NCBI GenBank assembly: GCA_963728935.1
Contig: CAVSMC010000001.1
Location: 2,790,001-2,854,000 of the forward strand
Length of the DNA stretch: 64,000 nucleotides
Origin: CAVSMC01 sp963728935
GTDB taxonomy: Bacteria > Pseudomonadota > Gammaproteobacteria > Burkholderiales > Casimicrobiaceae
Direction: 5' to 3'
The translations under genes were made by a program, and so were the position numbers. A model generated the notes under the pieces. That model was not told the DNA's origin. It searched no databases and saw only the letters and a list, made by a program, of their open reading frames with translations. Each line of letters begins with the position of its first letter. Position 1 is the stretch's first letter. Below, piece after piece: positions 18,262-26,993 of the stretch.

Positions 18262-19962
18262 TCATCGCCGCGCGACCAGCACGCGACGCGCATCGGTCGC
18301 GAGCGCGCGCATCGAAACGCCTTGTCCGGCAAGCAGATCGAACTCGCTCCGCGGCATCAGCGCATACGCTTGCGTCTGCGCGTTCCAACGCGGGATCCAG
18401 TCGCGGACCGATCCGATCGCCTTGTCCGGCTCGGCGTCGATGCCGAGCGCGAGCTCGTCGCGGAATTCGACGACCGTTGTCGTGCGCTGGAGGTAGAAAG
18501 GCACCGTCTGATCGTACATGCGGACCTGATAGAAGGGCGCACCGACGTCCCACGTTCCGGCGGCGGCGCGCGCGGCTTGCAGGATATCCCAGCCCGAGCG
18601 CGTCGTGCGCATCGTGTCGAAGCCGATCAGCGCAAGCTGAATCGAAACGAGCGTGGACAACGCAAGCGCGAGAACACCGGCGAGAACAGCCGAGCGACGA
18701 TACCACGCGACGAGCGCCGCCACGCCGCCGGCGACCGACACGGCCAGCGCCGCTCCGAGCCAGTCGGCGAACGCCGAGACCTCCGGCGGAATGCCCGAAG
18801 GGAACGCGAAGCGGCGCAGGAGAGGCTCGCGAGCGAGCAACAGCACGGCGAGCACGATCGCGCCGAGTGCCACCAGCGGCGCGACCAGACGGCCCAGCGT
18901 TCGGGCGTCGGAGCCGGTGACGATCCAGCCGATGACGAGCGCAAGCGCGGGGAACAGCGGGAGGATGTAGCCGGGAAGTTTCGAGCTCGACAGGCTGAAG
19001 AACACGAACACGAAGGCGGCCCAGACGAGGGCGAACCGCAGCCACGAGAAGCCGTTGGCCGCCGGCACGGCGTTGCGCCATCCGCGCAGCACACCCCAGC
19101 CGAGCATCGTGAGCCACGGCAGAACGCCAAGTGCGAGCAGCGGCACGAAGTACCACCACGCGCCGACGCGTCGGTGCTCGGTCGTGAGGTAGCGCTGGAA
19201 ATGCTCGTGGATGAAGAAGAACTGGAAGAACTCGGGATTCGCGATCGATACGGCGACGAACCACGGCGCGGCGAGCGCGAGGTAGACGGCGATGCCCCAA
19301 CCGAGATGCAGCCGTCGCCACAGCGCGTAGTCGCGCGTGATCGCCGTGTACAACACGAGTGTGGCAGCGGGGATGACGATGCCGATCAAGCCTTTCGCCA
19401 ACGTTGCCGCCGCCATCGCAGCCCATGCGAGCAGCATGTACGCGCGCTCGGATCGCGGCGTCGCATCGTCGCGTTGCGCGAGCAGAAATGCCGCCAGCGC
19501 GACCGCGAACGTCGCGGTCAACAAGCCGTCGAGCGCAAGCACGTGTCCGCCGACCGCGTAACCGGCCGAGCCGAGGAGCGCCGCGGCGGCGCAGACGCCG
19601 AGCATCGGGCCGCCGAGCCGCAAGCCGGCAAAGCCGATGAACAGCGCCGCGACGAGCGTCGGTGCGACGGTCGGCAGCCGCGCGGTCGCATTGCCGACGC
19701 CAAACGCGTCGAACGCAGCGGCGGTGAGCCAGTATTGCAGCGGCGGCTTCTCGAAATACTTCAGGCCGTTGAGCCGCGGCGTCAGCCAGTCACCGGTTGC
19801 CGCCATTTCGCGCGCGATCTCCGCGTAGCGGCCTTCGTCGGGATGAATGAGCACCCGTGTGCCGATGCCGGCAAACCAAACGAGCGCGACGATGGCGGCG
19901 AGCGCCGCGATCGCGGCGCTGGAAGGGAAGGGCGAGGATCTCGGCATCGAGCGAGCCGTCAT
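18262..19962 (-). CDS. arnT: ArnT-like lipid A aminoarabinose transferase (GT83)
   Basis: The 566-residue inner-membrane protein transfers Ara4N from undecaprenyl phosphate to lipid A, lowering polymyxin binding. It has about a dozen hydrophobic segments and the GT-C signature IHPDEGRYAEIAREM near residues 38-52, with the acidic DE in the first periplasmic loop. FEKPPLQYW and SSSKLPGYILPLFPA follow. The C-terminal periplasmic domain is shorter in recognisable motifs. It heads the leftward arn operon and is divergent from the GNAT gene across 83 bases, which must hold both promoters. Confidence 0.88.
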   Translation of the reverse strand: MTARSMPRSSPFPSSAAIAALAAIVALVWFAGIGTRVLIHPDEGRYAEIAREMAATGDWLTPRLNGLKYFEKPPLQYWLTAAAFDAFGVGNATARLPTVAPTLVAALFIGFAGLRLGGPMLGVCAAAALLGSAGYAVGGHVLALDGLLTATFAVALAAFLLAQRDDATPRSERAYMLLAWAAMAAATLAKGLIGIVIPAATLVLYTAITRDYALWRRLHLGWGIAVYLALAAPWFVAVSIANPEFFQFFFIHEHFQRYLTTEHRRVGAWWYFVPLLALGVLPWLTMLGWGVLRGWRNAVPAANGFSWLRFALVWAAFVFVFFSLSSSKLPGYILPLFPALALVIGWIVTGSDARTLGRLVAPLVALGAIVLAVLLLAREPLLRRFAFPSGIPPEVSAFADWLGAALAVSVAGGVAALVAWYRRSAVLAGVLALALSTLVSIQLALIGFDTMRTTRSGWDILQAARAAAGTWDVGAPFYQVRMYDQTVPFYLQRTTTVVEFRDELALGIDAEPDKAIGSVRDWIPRWNAQTQAYALMPRSEFDLLAGQGVSMRALATDARRVLVARR

Positions 19963-20045
19963 GAGTCACGCGGCACTGCGCAGTTCGCGGCCGCGATTCT
20001 ACCCTGCGGCATGCTAACCTTTCCGTTTCGCCACGCTTTGCGTAC

Positions 20046-20558
20046 ATGCCGGTCGACATCGTCATCACGCCCGCCCGCCGCGACGACTTGTTCGATATCC
20101 AGCGGCTTGCTCATGACATCTGGCACGCGCACTACCCGGGCATCATCCCCGCGGAGCAGATCGACTACATGCTCGAGCGCGGCTATGCGACCGGCGTGCT
20201 CGAGGAATTTCTCGGCGGACCCGACAGCGGCATCGAGCTCGCCCGCGTCGACGGCCGCCGCGTCGGCTTCGCCGCGTGGTATGCGACCGACACGCCGGGC
20301 GAGGTGAAGCTCGACAAGCTCTACGTGCTGCAGGCGTATCAGCGGCAAGGCGTCGGCGCCCGGTTGATCGCTCGTGTCGAGTCGGCGGCCAAGCTCGCCG
20401 GCGCGACCACGCTGGTGCTCAACGTGAACAAGAACAATTCGCAGGCGATACGCGCCTACGAAAAGCACGGCTTCGCGATCCGCGCCGCGGTCGAGGTCGA
20501 CATCGGCCGCGGCTTCGTGATGGACGATTACGTGATGGCGAAACCGCTCGCACGGTAG
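20046..20558 (+). CDS. GNAT-family N-acetyltransferase
   Basis: The 170-residue protein shows the acetyl-CoA-binding motif A as KLYVLQAYQRQGVGARLI near 92-109, preceded by RVGFAAWYA. The NKNNSQAIRAYEKHGF segment is the usual motif B. The acceptor is unknown. It begins with ATG 20046 and ends 13 bases before cysS, so the two are probably cotranscribed. Confidence 0.87.
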   Translation: MPVDIVITPARRDDLFDIQRLAHDIWHAHYPGIIPAEQIDYMLERGYATGVLEEFLGGPDSGIELARVDGRRVGFAAWYATDTPGEVKLDKLYVLQAYQRQGVGARLIARVESAAKLAGATTLVLNVNKNNSQAIRAYEKHGFAIRAAVEVDIGRGFVMDDYVMAKPLAR

Positions 20559-20571
20559 AATCCAGCGCGCC

Positions 20572-21960
20572 ATGGCCAGTCCGCTCAAGCTCTACGACAA
20601 CTACACGCGGAGCCTGCGCGCGTTCGAGCCGCTCGCGCCCGGCGGCGAGGTCGGCCTGTACACGTGCGGCCCGACCGTCTACGACTATCAGCATATCGGC
20701 AACTACCGGACGTTCCTGTTCGAAGACGTGCTGAAGCGCGTTCTCGAGTGGAACGGCTATCGCGTGCGGCACGTGATGAACGTGACCGACGTCGGCCATC
20801 TCACCTCCGATGCCGACGAAGGCGAGGACAAGATGGAGAAGGGCGCGCGTCGCACCGGCAAGAGCGCGTGGGAGATCGCCGAGCTCTACACCGGCGCGTT
20901 TCTCGCGGACATGCAGGCACTTCGCATCGAGAGTCCGACGATCTTGAGCCGCGCGACCGACCATATCGCCGAGCAGATCGCGTTCATCGTCGACATCGAG
21001 AAGAACGGTTACACGTATCGGACGTCCGACGGCGTCTACTTCGACACCAGCAAGCAGCCCGACTACGGCTATCTCGCGCGGCTCGACAAGGCGGGCCTCG
21101 AAGCGGGCAAGCGCGTCGGCGTCGGCGAGAAGCGGCATCCGACCGACTTCGCGTTATGGAAGTTTTCGCCGCCCGGCGAGAAGCGGCAGATGGAATGGGA
21201 TAGCCCGTGGGGCCGCGGTTTCCCCGGCTGGCACATCGAGTGCTCGGCAATGGCGCAGAAGTACCTCGGCGATTTCTTCGACATCCATTGCGGCGGCGAA
21301 GACCACATTCCGATACACCACACGAACGAAATCGCGCAGACCGAGGCGCGCGTGGGAACGCGGCTCGCGAACTTCTGGATGCACGGTTACTTCCTGCTCG
21401 CCAACGACGCGAAGATGGCGAAGTCGGCCGGCGGCTTCCTTCGCGTCGCGTCGCTCGCCGAGCGCGGATACGATCCGCTCGCCTACCGTTACCTCTGCCT
21501 CACCGCGCACTACCGGACGCAATTGAACTTCACCTGGGACGCGCTCGATGCGGCGGCGACCGGGCTCGACCGTATGCGCAGCGGCTTCTTCGCGCTTGCG
21601 CATCGTGACGGCGCGCCGGCCGACGCCGATGCGATCGAGCGCTTCACGGGCTTCGTCAACGACGACCTGAATATGCCGCGCGCGCTCGCCGTCGCGTGGG
21701 AGACCTTGCGCGGCGACTTGCCCGACGCGGTCAAGCGCGCGACGTTGGCTCGCTGCGACGACGTTTTCGGGCTCGGGCTTGTCGAATGGAAACCCAAGGT
21801 CGAGACGGCCCCCGACGATGTGCGCGAGCTCGCCGAGCAGCGGGCCGCGGCGCGCAAGGCGAAGAACTGGAGCGAATCCGATCGTTTGCGCGCCGAGCTG
21901 CACGCGCTCGGTTGGGAGACGGAAGACCGGCCGGACGGCTACACGCTCAAGCGGCGCTGA
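20572..21960 (+). CDS. cysS: Cysteinyl-tRNA synthetase
   Basis: The 462-residue class I synthetase charges tRNA-Cys. It has the zinc/substrate-binding TCGPTVYD near 31, the HIGH variant QHIGNYRTF near 41, GWHIECSAMA and the histidine-rich GGEDHIPIHHTNE with further zinc ligands. KMAKSAG near 281 stands for KMSKS. The C-terminal RAAARKAKNWSESDRLRAEL helix is typical of CysS. Length and motifs are complete. Confidence 0.97.
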   Translation: MASPLKLYDNYTRSLRAFEPLAPGGEVGLYTCGPTVYDYQHIGNYRTFLFEDVLKRVLEWNGYRVRHVMNVTDVGHLTSDADEGEDKMEKGARRTGKSAWEIAELYTGAFLADMQALRIESPTILSRATDHIAEQIAFIVDIEKNGYTYRTSDGVYFDTSKQPDYGYLARLDKAGLEAGKRVGVGEKRHPTDFALWKFSPPGEKRQMEWDSPWGRGFPGWHIECSAMAQKYLGDFFDIHCGGEDHIPIHHTNEIAQTEARVGTRLANFWMHGYFLLANDAKMAKSAGGFLRVASLAERGYDPLAYRYLCLTAHYRTQLNFTWDALDAAATGLDRMRSGFFALAHRDGAPADADAIERFTGFVNDDLNMPRALAVAWETLRGDLPDAVKRATLARCDDVFGLGLVEWKPKVETAPDDVRELAEQRAAARKAKNWSESDRLRAELHALGWETEDRPDGYTLKRR

Positions 21961-22038
21961 ACGTTCGCGCTCGCGGGTAAAATGGCGGGTCGTCGCCACC
22001 GCGCGCCGACGCGCGCTCAACCTTCAGGAGCACCCGCC

Positions 22039-23184
22039 ATGGCCGACACCGCAGCGTCGACGCGAACCACCGCCCGCAATGCGCCGCCCTTTCGCGCCGA
22101 TCACGTGGGCAGCTTTCTGCGACCGAAGTCGCTGCTCGATGCGCGCGAAAGCTTCCGCACCGGCGCGATCGGCGCCGACGAGCTTCGCGCCGCCGAGGAT
22201 GCGGCGATTCGCGGCGTCGTCAAGTTCCAGGAAGATCTCGGGCTGCGCGGCATCACCGACGGCGAATACCGACGCACTTACTTCCACATCGACTTCCTGA
22301 CGCAGCTCGACGGCGTCGAAACCAAGGGCGGGCTGCCGGTCCATTTTCATCGCGTGAACGGCGACATCGATTTCGCGCCGCCGGTGATGATGGTCAACGG
22401 CAAGGTTCGCCATTCGAAGCCGATCCAGCGCCGCGACTTCGAATTCCTGAAATCGGTCGCGACGAGGACGCCGAAGGTGACGATTCCGTCGCCGACGATG
22501 CTCCATTTCCGCGGCGGCCGGCAGGCGATCAGCCGCGATGCCTATCCCGACCTCGACGCTTTCTACGAAGACGTCGCGGCCGCGTATCGCGACGAGATCG
22601 CCGACCTCGCGGCCGCGGGATGCACGTATCTGCAGCTCGACGACACCAACCTTGCGTATCTGTGCGACGAAAAGATGCGCGAAGGCGCGCGCGCTCGCGG
22701 TGACGATCCGAACGAGCTGCCGCGCCACTACGCGCGGCTCATCAACTCGGCGATCGCGAAGCGTCCGTCGAACATGACGGTGTGCGTCCATCTGTGCCGA
22801 GGCAACTTCAGAAGCGCGTGGGCGGCGGAGGGCGGCTACGAGCCGGTCGCCGAGGTGCTGTTCAACGAGCTTGCCGTCGACGGGTATTTTCTCGAGTACG
22901 ACGACGCTCGCGCCGGCGACTTCTCGCCGTTGCGTCACGTGCCGAAGGGCAAGACCGTGGTGCTGGGGCTCGTGACGACGAAGCTCGACCGGATGGAGTC
23001 CAAGGACGATCTCAAGCACCGGATCGACGAGGCGGCGAAGTTCATGCCGATCGAGCAGATGTGCATCTCGCCGCAGTGCGGCTTCTCGAGCACCGTGCAC
23101 GGCAACGAGATCCACGTCGAGACGCAGGCGGCGAAGATCCGGTTGTGCGTCGCGACCGCGACGGACGTCTGGGGCGGTGTGTGA
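22039..23184 (+). CDS. MetE-like cobalamin-independent methionine synthase C-terminal domain protein
   Basis: The 381-residue protein corresponds to the catalytic C-terminal half of MetE, the single-domain YxjG/YxjH-like type. It starts PFRADHVGSFLRPKSLL, contains QLDDTNLAYL and CVHLCRGNFRSAW, whose His/Cys are likely zinc ligands, and ends with SPQCGFSSTVHG. Such proteins transfer methyl groups to thiols; the donor is not evident. ATG 22039 has CAGGAG ten bases upstream. Confidence 0.88.
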   Translation: MADTAASTRTTARNAPPFRADHVGSFLRPKSLLDARESFRTGAIGADELRAAEDAAIRGVVKFQEDLGLRGITDGEYRRTYFHIDFLTQLDGVETKGGLPVHFHRVNGDIDFAPPVMMVNGKVRHSKPIQRRDFEFLKSVATRTPKVTIPSPTMLHFRGGRQAISRDAYPDLDAFYEDVAAAYRDEIADLAAAGCTYLQLDDTNLAYLCDEKMREGARARGDDPNELPRHYARLINSAIAKRPSNMTVCVHLCRGNFRSAWAAEGGYEPVAEVLFNELAVDGYFLEYDDARAGDFSPLRHVPKGKTVVLGLVTTKLDRMESKDDLKHRIDEAAKFMPIEQMCISPQCGFSSTVHGNEIHVETQAAKIRLCVATATDVWGGV

Positions 23185-23253
23185 CGAGGTCGTCCGCAGA
23201 CCGGTCGTCGTCGATAGAGCAACGGCCGCCGTTCAAACCGGGCGGAGGCGGTC

Positions 23254-23757
23254 ATGCCGATGTCGAACTACATCCGCGCGCTTCGCGAGAAGATCGGCAC
23301 TGCCGTGCTCGAGATTCCCACGGTCAGCGTGCTCACTTTCGACGAATCTCGTCGCGTTCTTCTCGTCCGTCACGTCGAGGGAAACGAGTGGACCACGCCC
23401 GGCGGCATGATTGAGCCTTATGAAACGCCCGCCGACGCCGCGGTACGGGAAACCTGGGAGGAGACGGGTCTTTTCGTACGTCTGACGCATATCGTCGGCG
23501 TATTCGGCGGAGATGTCTGCCACGGCACGTATTCGAACGGCGACAAGGTTTCATGGGTGTCGACGGTGTTCGGCGCGCAAACGATCGAGGGCTCGTTGAG
23601 ACCCGACGGCGAGGAGACGCTCGAGGTGCGCTATTTCACCCGCGGCGAACTCGACGGCATTCGCTGCAAGCGTCATGCGAGATTGTTCGTGAACGCGGCG
23701 CTTTCGTGGCGGCAGCGTGCGCAGTTTCAACCGTCGAATTGGACACCGCCGCGTTAG
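23254..23757 (+). CDS. NUDIX hydrolase
   Basis: The 167-residue protein carries the Nudix box GMIEPYETPADAAVRETWEE followed by TGL, with all acidic metal ligands. The usual aliphatic residue after RE is Thr. Family members split nucleoside diphosphates linked to other groups; the substrate is unknown. It lies 69 bases after the MetE-like gene and converges on the MarR gene. Confidence 0.88.
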   Translation: MPMSNYIRALREKIGTAVLEIPTVSVLTFDESRRVLLVRHVEGNEWTTPGGMIEPYETPADAAVRETWEETGLFVRLTHIVGVFGGDVCHGTYSNGDKVSWVSTVFGAQTIEGSLRPDGEETLEVRYFTRGELDGIRCKRHARLFVNAALSWRQRAQFQPSNWTPPR

Positions 23758-23781
23758 CGGAGAAGCGTTCGGCCCGCGTCG

Positions 23782-24237
23782 CTAATCCGGCTGGCGCAGC
23801 GGCGCGCGGCTCAGGTCGTTGTTCTCGCTCGCGATTCTCCCAAGGTAATCGAGGAAGCGCGCGCGCTCGTCCTCGTCCAGCGGCGCGAGCAGCCGCTGCT
23901 GCACGCGTGCAATCGACGCTTCGACGCGCTCGAGCAATCGGCCGCCATTGCTGGTCAGATACAGATTCTTCATCCGCCGGTCGTCCGGGTCGTCGGCGCG
24001 GCGCAGCAGCCCCGCCGATTCCATCCGCGCAACGACTTCGCCGGCTGTGCTGCGATTCAACGCGGCGAGACCGGCGAGCGTGATCTGATCGATGCCATCG
24101 TATTGGCGCAGCAGCGCCAGCACGGCGAATTGAATCGGCGTCAGCGCCTCCGGGCATTCCTCGTGGAACAGCGCGACGGCGATCTGATGGCAACGCCGGA
24201 TCAGGTGCGCCGCAATGGTCTGAATGTCGGCATCCAT
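23782..24237 (-). CDS. MarR-family regulator next to gentisate dioxygenase
   Basis: The 151-residue winged-helix protein has LTPIQFAVLALLRQYDG, ITLAGLAALNRSTAGEVVARMESAGLLRR as recognition region and the wing DPDDRRMKNLYLT. It lies 16 bases downstream of the gentisate dioxygenase gene in the same direction, so it is likely cotranscribed. It probably responds to an aromatic acid and controls the divergent promoter region at 25295-25430; that target is an inference. Confidence 0.88.
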   Translation of the reverse strand: MDADIQTIAAHLIRRCHQIAVALFHEECPEALTPIQFAVLALLRQYDGIDQITLAGLAALNRSTAGEVVARMESAGLLRRADDPDDRRMKNLYLTSNGGRLLERVEASIARVQQRLLAPLDEDERARFLDYLGRIASENNDLSRAPLRQPD

Positions 24238-24253
24238 CGACAGCTCGCAACGC

Positions 24254-25294
24254 TCAGCGAGTCTCGTAGAGTCCGAACGCCCTGTGCACCGGCGACTCGT
24301 CGGCGACGATCACGAACGCCGGTTCGCTCGACGACGCATTGTCGATCGCGACCGTCACGAAACCGGGAGCGCACAGCGTGTCGCGCTCGTTCCAGCCGAA
24401 GCTTGCCTCGCCGATGCGCAGACGGCCGCTGCCTTCGATCGCATGGAATACCTGCGCCGGCGAGCGTACGCCGAGGTTGCGCTCTTCGCCGGGACGCAAC
24501 ATCAGCGCGGTGAACGCGATCGTCGGGAAGCAGTCGCGGCCGGTCTCCGGGTTGACGTACGCAAGCTGCAGCGGCTCGTGACGCGGCCGCGATCGTTGCA
24601 GCGATTCGAGCGCCGCGCGCGTGCGCTCCCACGGATAGCGGATCAGCGGATGCCGATCGGTGCTGCGCGCGAATCCCGGCACCGGCGCGAGCCCCGCGCC
24701 CGTGTACATCGCGTCGCTGCGAGGCGCGTCGCGCTCGACGCGCAGATGAGCGCCGTCTTCGACATACGAGGCCTCGAGCTGGTAGATCAACGGAAGGTCG
24801 AGCACGTCCAGCCACACGACGGGCTCGCGTCCTTCGTGACCGTGTTCGTGCCAGCGGCGCGATGGCGTGAGGATCAGGTCGCCGCGCTGCATCGGGCACT
24901 TCTCGCCGTCGACACCCGTGAATGCACCTTCGCCTTCGACGACGATGCGAACGGCGTTCGGCGTATGGCGGTGGTTCGGCGCGAGTTCACCCGGCAGAAT
25001 GAGCTGCATGCCGAGATAGATGACCGGCGTCGCTTGCATGTTGGCAAGACCATGCCCGGGATTCGATAGCACGAGCACGCGGCGCTCGGCCTTCTCCATC
25101 GGCGTGAGCTCGCCGGCGCGCAGCAGCAACGGCCGGATGTCGGTGTATTTCCAGATCGCGGGCAGTGTCTTCGCGGCCGGCTTCGCCAGCGGCAGCACCG
25201 CGCGCAGGCTCGGCCAGAGCGGATAGAGATTCTTCGCCGACAGGCTGTCCAGGTAGTCGGCGGGAAGCTCCTCGAGCGTTCCTAGCGGCTTCAT
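24254..25294 (-). CDS. Gentisate 1,2-dioxygenase-type bicupin
   Basis: The 346-residue bicupin should cleave gentisate to maleylpyruvate. The N-terminal cupin holds the iron ligands in APNHRHTPNAVRIVVEG, and GDLILTPSRRWHEHGHEG completes the site. The second cupin has APGFVTVAIDN. Length and motif order fit gentisate dioxygenases; 1-hydroxy-2-naphthoate dioxygenases look similar. It is divergent from a broken FAD hydroxylase of the kind that would make gentisate. No maleylpyruvate isomerase or fumarylpyruvate hydrolase gene is visible. Confidence 0.87.
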   Translation of the reverse strand: MKPLGTLEELPADYLDSLSAKNLYPLWPSLRAVLPLAKPAAKTLPAIWKYTDIRPLLLRAGELTPMEKAERRVLVLSNPGHGLANMQATPVIYLGMQLILPGELAPNHRHTPNAVRIVVEGEGAFTGVDGEKCPMQRGDLILTPSRRWHEHGHEGREPVVWLDVLDLPLIYQLEASYVEDGAHLRVERDAPRSDAMYTGAGLAPVPGFARSTDRHPLIRYPWERTRAALESLQRSRPRHEPLQLAYVNPETGRDCFPTIAFTALMLRPGEERNLGVRSPAQVFHAIEGSGRLRIGEASFGWNERDTLCAPGFVTVAIDNASSSEPAFVIVADESPVHRAFGLYETR

Positions 25295-25317
25295 CGGTCG
25301 TTTCCTCGGGCGCGTCG

Positions 25318-25360
25318 CTCAATTGACAGTACACTGATTGTCAGCATACTGATTGTTTTG
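25318..25360. promoter_or_regulatory. Candidate MarR operator in the divergent gentisate promoter
   Basis: ACTGATTGT occurs at 25333-25341 and again at 25348-25356, 15 bases apart. TGACA (25324-25328) and TGTCA (25339-25343) form an inverted repeat around the first copy. This AT-richer stretch stands out from the surroundings and lies upstream of both divergent genes. Confidence 0.5.
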
Positions 25361-25430
25361 CCGATGGCAATGGGTGCGAGCGCGGATCGGCCGCGACGTC
25401 CGGCGCGTTGATGTTCGCCTAGGAGATGTC

Positions 25431-25790
25431 ATGGAAGACGCACGGCGCGCCGCATTGCCGGTGATCGTCGCCGGCGGCGGTATCGGCGGCCTTGCGACGG
25501 CGATCGGCCTGTCGGGCGTCGGCTACCGCGTGACCGTGCTGGAAAAGGCGCAGGAGCTCGGCGAGATCGGCGTGCGCGACGCCAAGGGCAACTTCGCCGA
25601 TGCGTTCCGCCGCTATCAGGACAGGCGGATCACGCGCACCGCGCGCATCGTGCTCGCCTCGCGCGAGCTCGCGCGCAGCTATCACGCCGCCGGCGTCGAG
25701 CGCCTGCTCCGCAACGACAGGTTCGCGACGAAGACGCCGCAGGACTTCTATCGCAGCCTCGACTGGCTGTATGGTTACGGTCGCGACTGA
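25431..25790 (+). pseudogene. 3-hydroxybenzoate 6-hydroxylase-like FAD monooxygenase with internal deletion
   Basis: The 119-residue frame begins as a class A flavin hydroxylase: the FAD loop VIVAGGGIGGLATAIGLSG near residues 12-30, then VLEKAQELGEIG. It then jumps to the C-terminal end of the family, FADAFRRYQDRRITRTARIVL followed by the QDFYRSLDWLYGY tail. Full-length members are about 400 residues, so some 270-280 residues are missing in frame, including substrate and second FAD motifs. ATG 25431 has AGGAG upstream. It cannot be a working hydroxylase. Gentisate dioxygenase lies divergently. Confidence 0.75.
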
Positions 25791-25806
25791 CAAGGAGAAA
25801 AGACGA

Positions 25807-26982
25807 ATGAAGCGACTCGCTCGCATCGTTGCGGCGTTGACCGGTCTCGCGGCGCTCGCTGGCGCCACGGCGGTGGACGGCCAGGACGTCGTCAAGATCG
25901 GCGTCATCGCCGAGTTCTCGGGGCCGTTCGCCGATTACGGCGCGCAGATCCACAACGGGATGAAGACGTACCTCAAGCTCCACGGCGACACGTTCGGCGG
26001 CAAGAAGGTCGAGATCATCACGCGCGACACGACCGGGCCGCAACCCGACCTCGCGAAGCGCCTCGCGCAGGAGCTCATCACGCGCGACAAGGTCGACATC
26101 ATCGCCGGCTTCGGGCTCACGCCGAACGCGCTCGCGGTCGCGCCGATGATGACCGAGGCCAAGAGACCGATGGTGATCATGAACGCGGCGACGTCAATCA
26201 TCACGACGCGATCGCCGTATGTCGTGCGCGTCTCGCACACGCTGCCGCAAGATACGCAGCCGATCGCGCAATGGGCGGCGAACAATGGCATCAAGCGCGT
26301 GTTCACGCTGGTCTCCGACTTCGGCCCGGGCGTCGATTCCGAGGGCGCGTTCGTCAAGGCGTTCAAGGCCGCCGGCGGCGAGATCGTCGACAGCGTCCGC
26401 ACGCCGCTGCAGAACCCGGACTTCGCGCCGTTTCTTCAGCGCGTGAAAGATGCGAAGCCCGATGCCGTGTTCGTCTTCCTTCCGCCGGGCAGCCAGACGA
26501 TCGGCTTCATCAAAGGTTACGAGGAGCGCGGGCTCAAGCAGGCCGGCATCAAGCTGATCGCGACCGGCGACCTGACCGACGACGGCGTGCTGCAAGCGAT
26601 GGGTGATGCCACGATCGGCCTCATCACGAGCTTCCATTACTCGGCCGCGCACGATTCGCCCGAGAACGCGACGTTCCTCAAGGCGTACGTCGAGACGAAC
26701 GGAACGAGGCTGCGTCCGAACTTCATGGCGTGCTCCGGTTACGACGGCATGGCGGCGATCGCGCAGGCACTGACGAAGACGGGCGGCTCGGTCGACGCCG
26801 ATCGATTCGTCGCCGCGCTGAAGGGCATGAAGCTGATGAGCCCGCGCGGGCCGATCATGATCGATGCGCAAACGCGCGACATCGTGCAGACCGTGTACAT
26901 CCGCCGCGTCGAGAAGAAGGATGGGATCCTGTACAACGTCGAGTTCGACAAGTTTCCGGACGTCAAGGATCCGGGCAAATAG
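25807..26982 (+). CDS. Liv-type ABC transporter substrate-binding protein (orphan)
   Basis: The 391-residue protein has a signal peptide (to about residue 25) and the Peripla_BP_6 fold starting KIGVIAEFSGPFADYGAQIH. It is clearly related to the binding protein at 31787-32971 (shared AGFGLTP-ALA, ATSIITT-SPY and a matching end). No permease or ATPase gene lies beside it, so it may share the LivHMGF set encoded at 28286-31648. Its place behind an aromatic hydroxylase remnant suggests an aromatic acid ligand. Start ATG 25807. Confidence 0.88.
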   Translation: MKRLARIVAALTGLAALAGATAVDGQDVVKIGVIAEFSGPFADYGAQIHNGMKTYLKLHGDTFGGKKVEIITRDTTGPQPDLAKRLAQELITRDKVDIIAGFGLTPNALAVAPMMTEAKRPMVIMNAATSIITTRSPYVVRVSHTLPQDTQPIAQWAANNGIKRVFTLVSDFGPGVDSEGAFVKAFKAAGGEIVDSVRTPLQNPDFAPFLQRVKDAKPDAVFVFLPPGSQTIGFIKGYEERGLKQAGIKLIATGDLTDDGVLQAMGDATIGLITSFHYSAAHDSPENATFLKAYVETNGTRLRPNFMACSGYDGMAAIAQALTKTGGSVDADRFVAALKGMKLMSPRGPIMIDAQTRDIVQTVYIRRVEKKDGILYNVEFDKFPDVKDPGK

Positions 26983-26993
26983 GACGCCGAGCG

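Noticed and set aside
17980..20307. A 775-residue plus-strand open frame opposite arnT
   Set aside because: It is low-complexity, Arg/Glu/His-rich and a typical shadow of high GC at third codon positions. ArnT on the other strand has the conserved motifs.
21961..22038. Possible riboswitch before the MetE-like gene
   Set aside because: The gap is only 78 bases and shows no conserved SAM, cobalamin or THF riboswitch box by eye.
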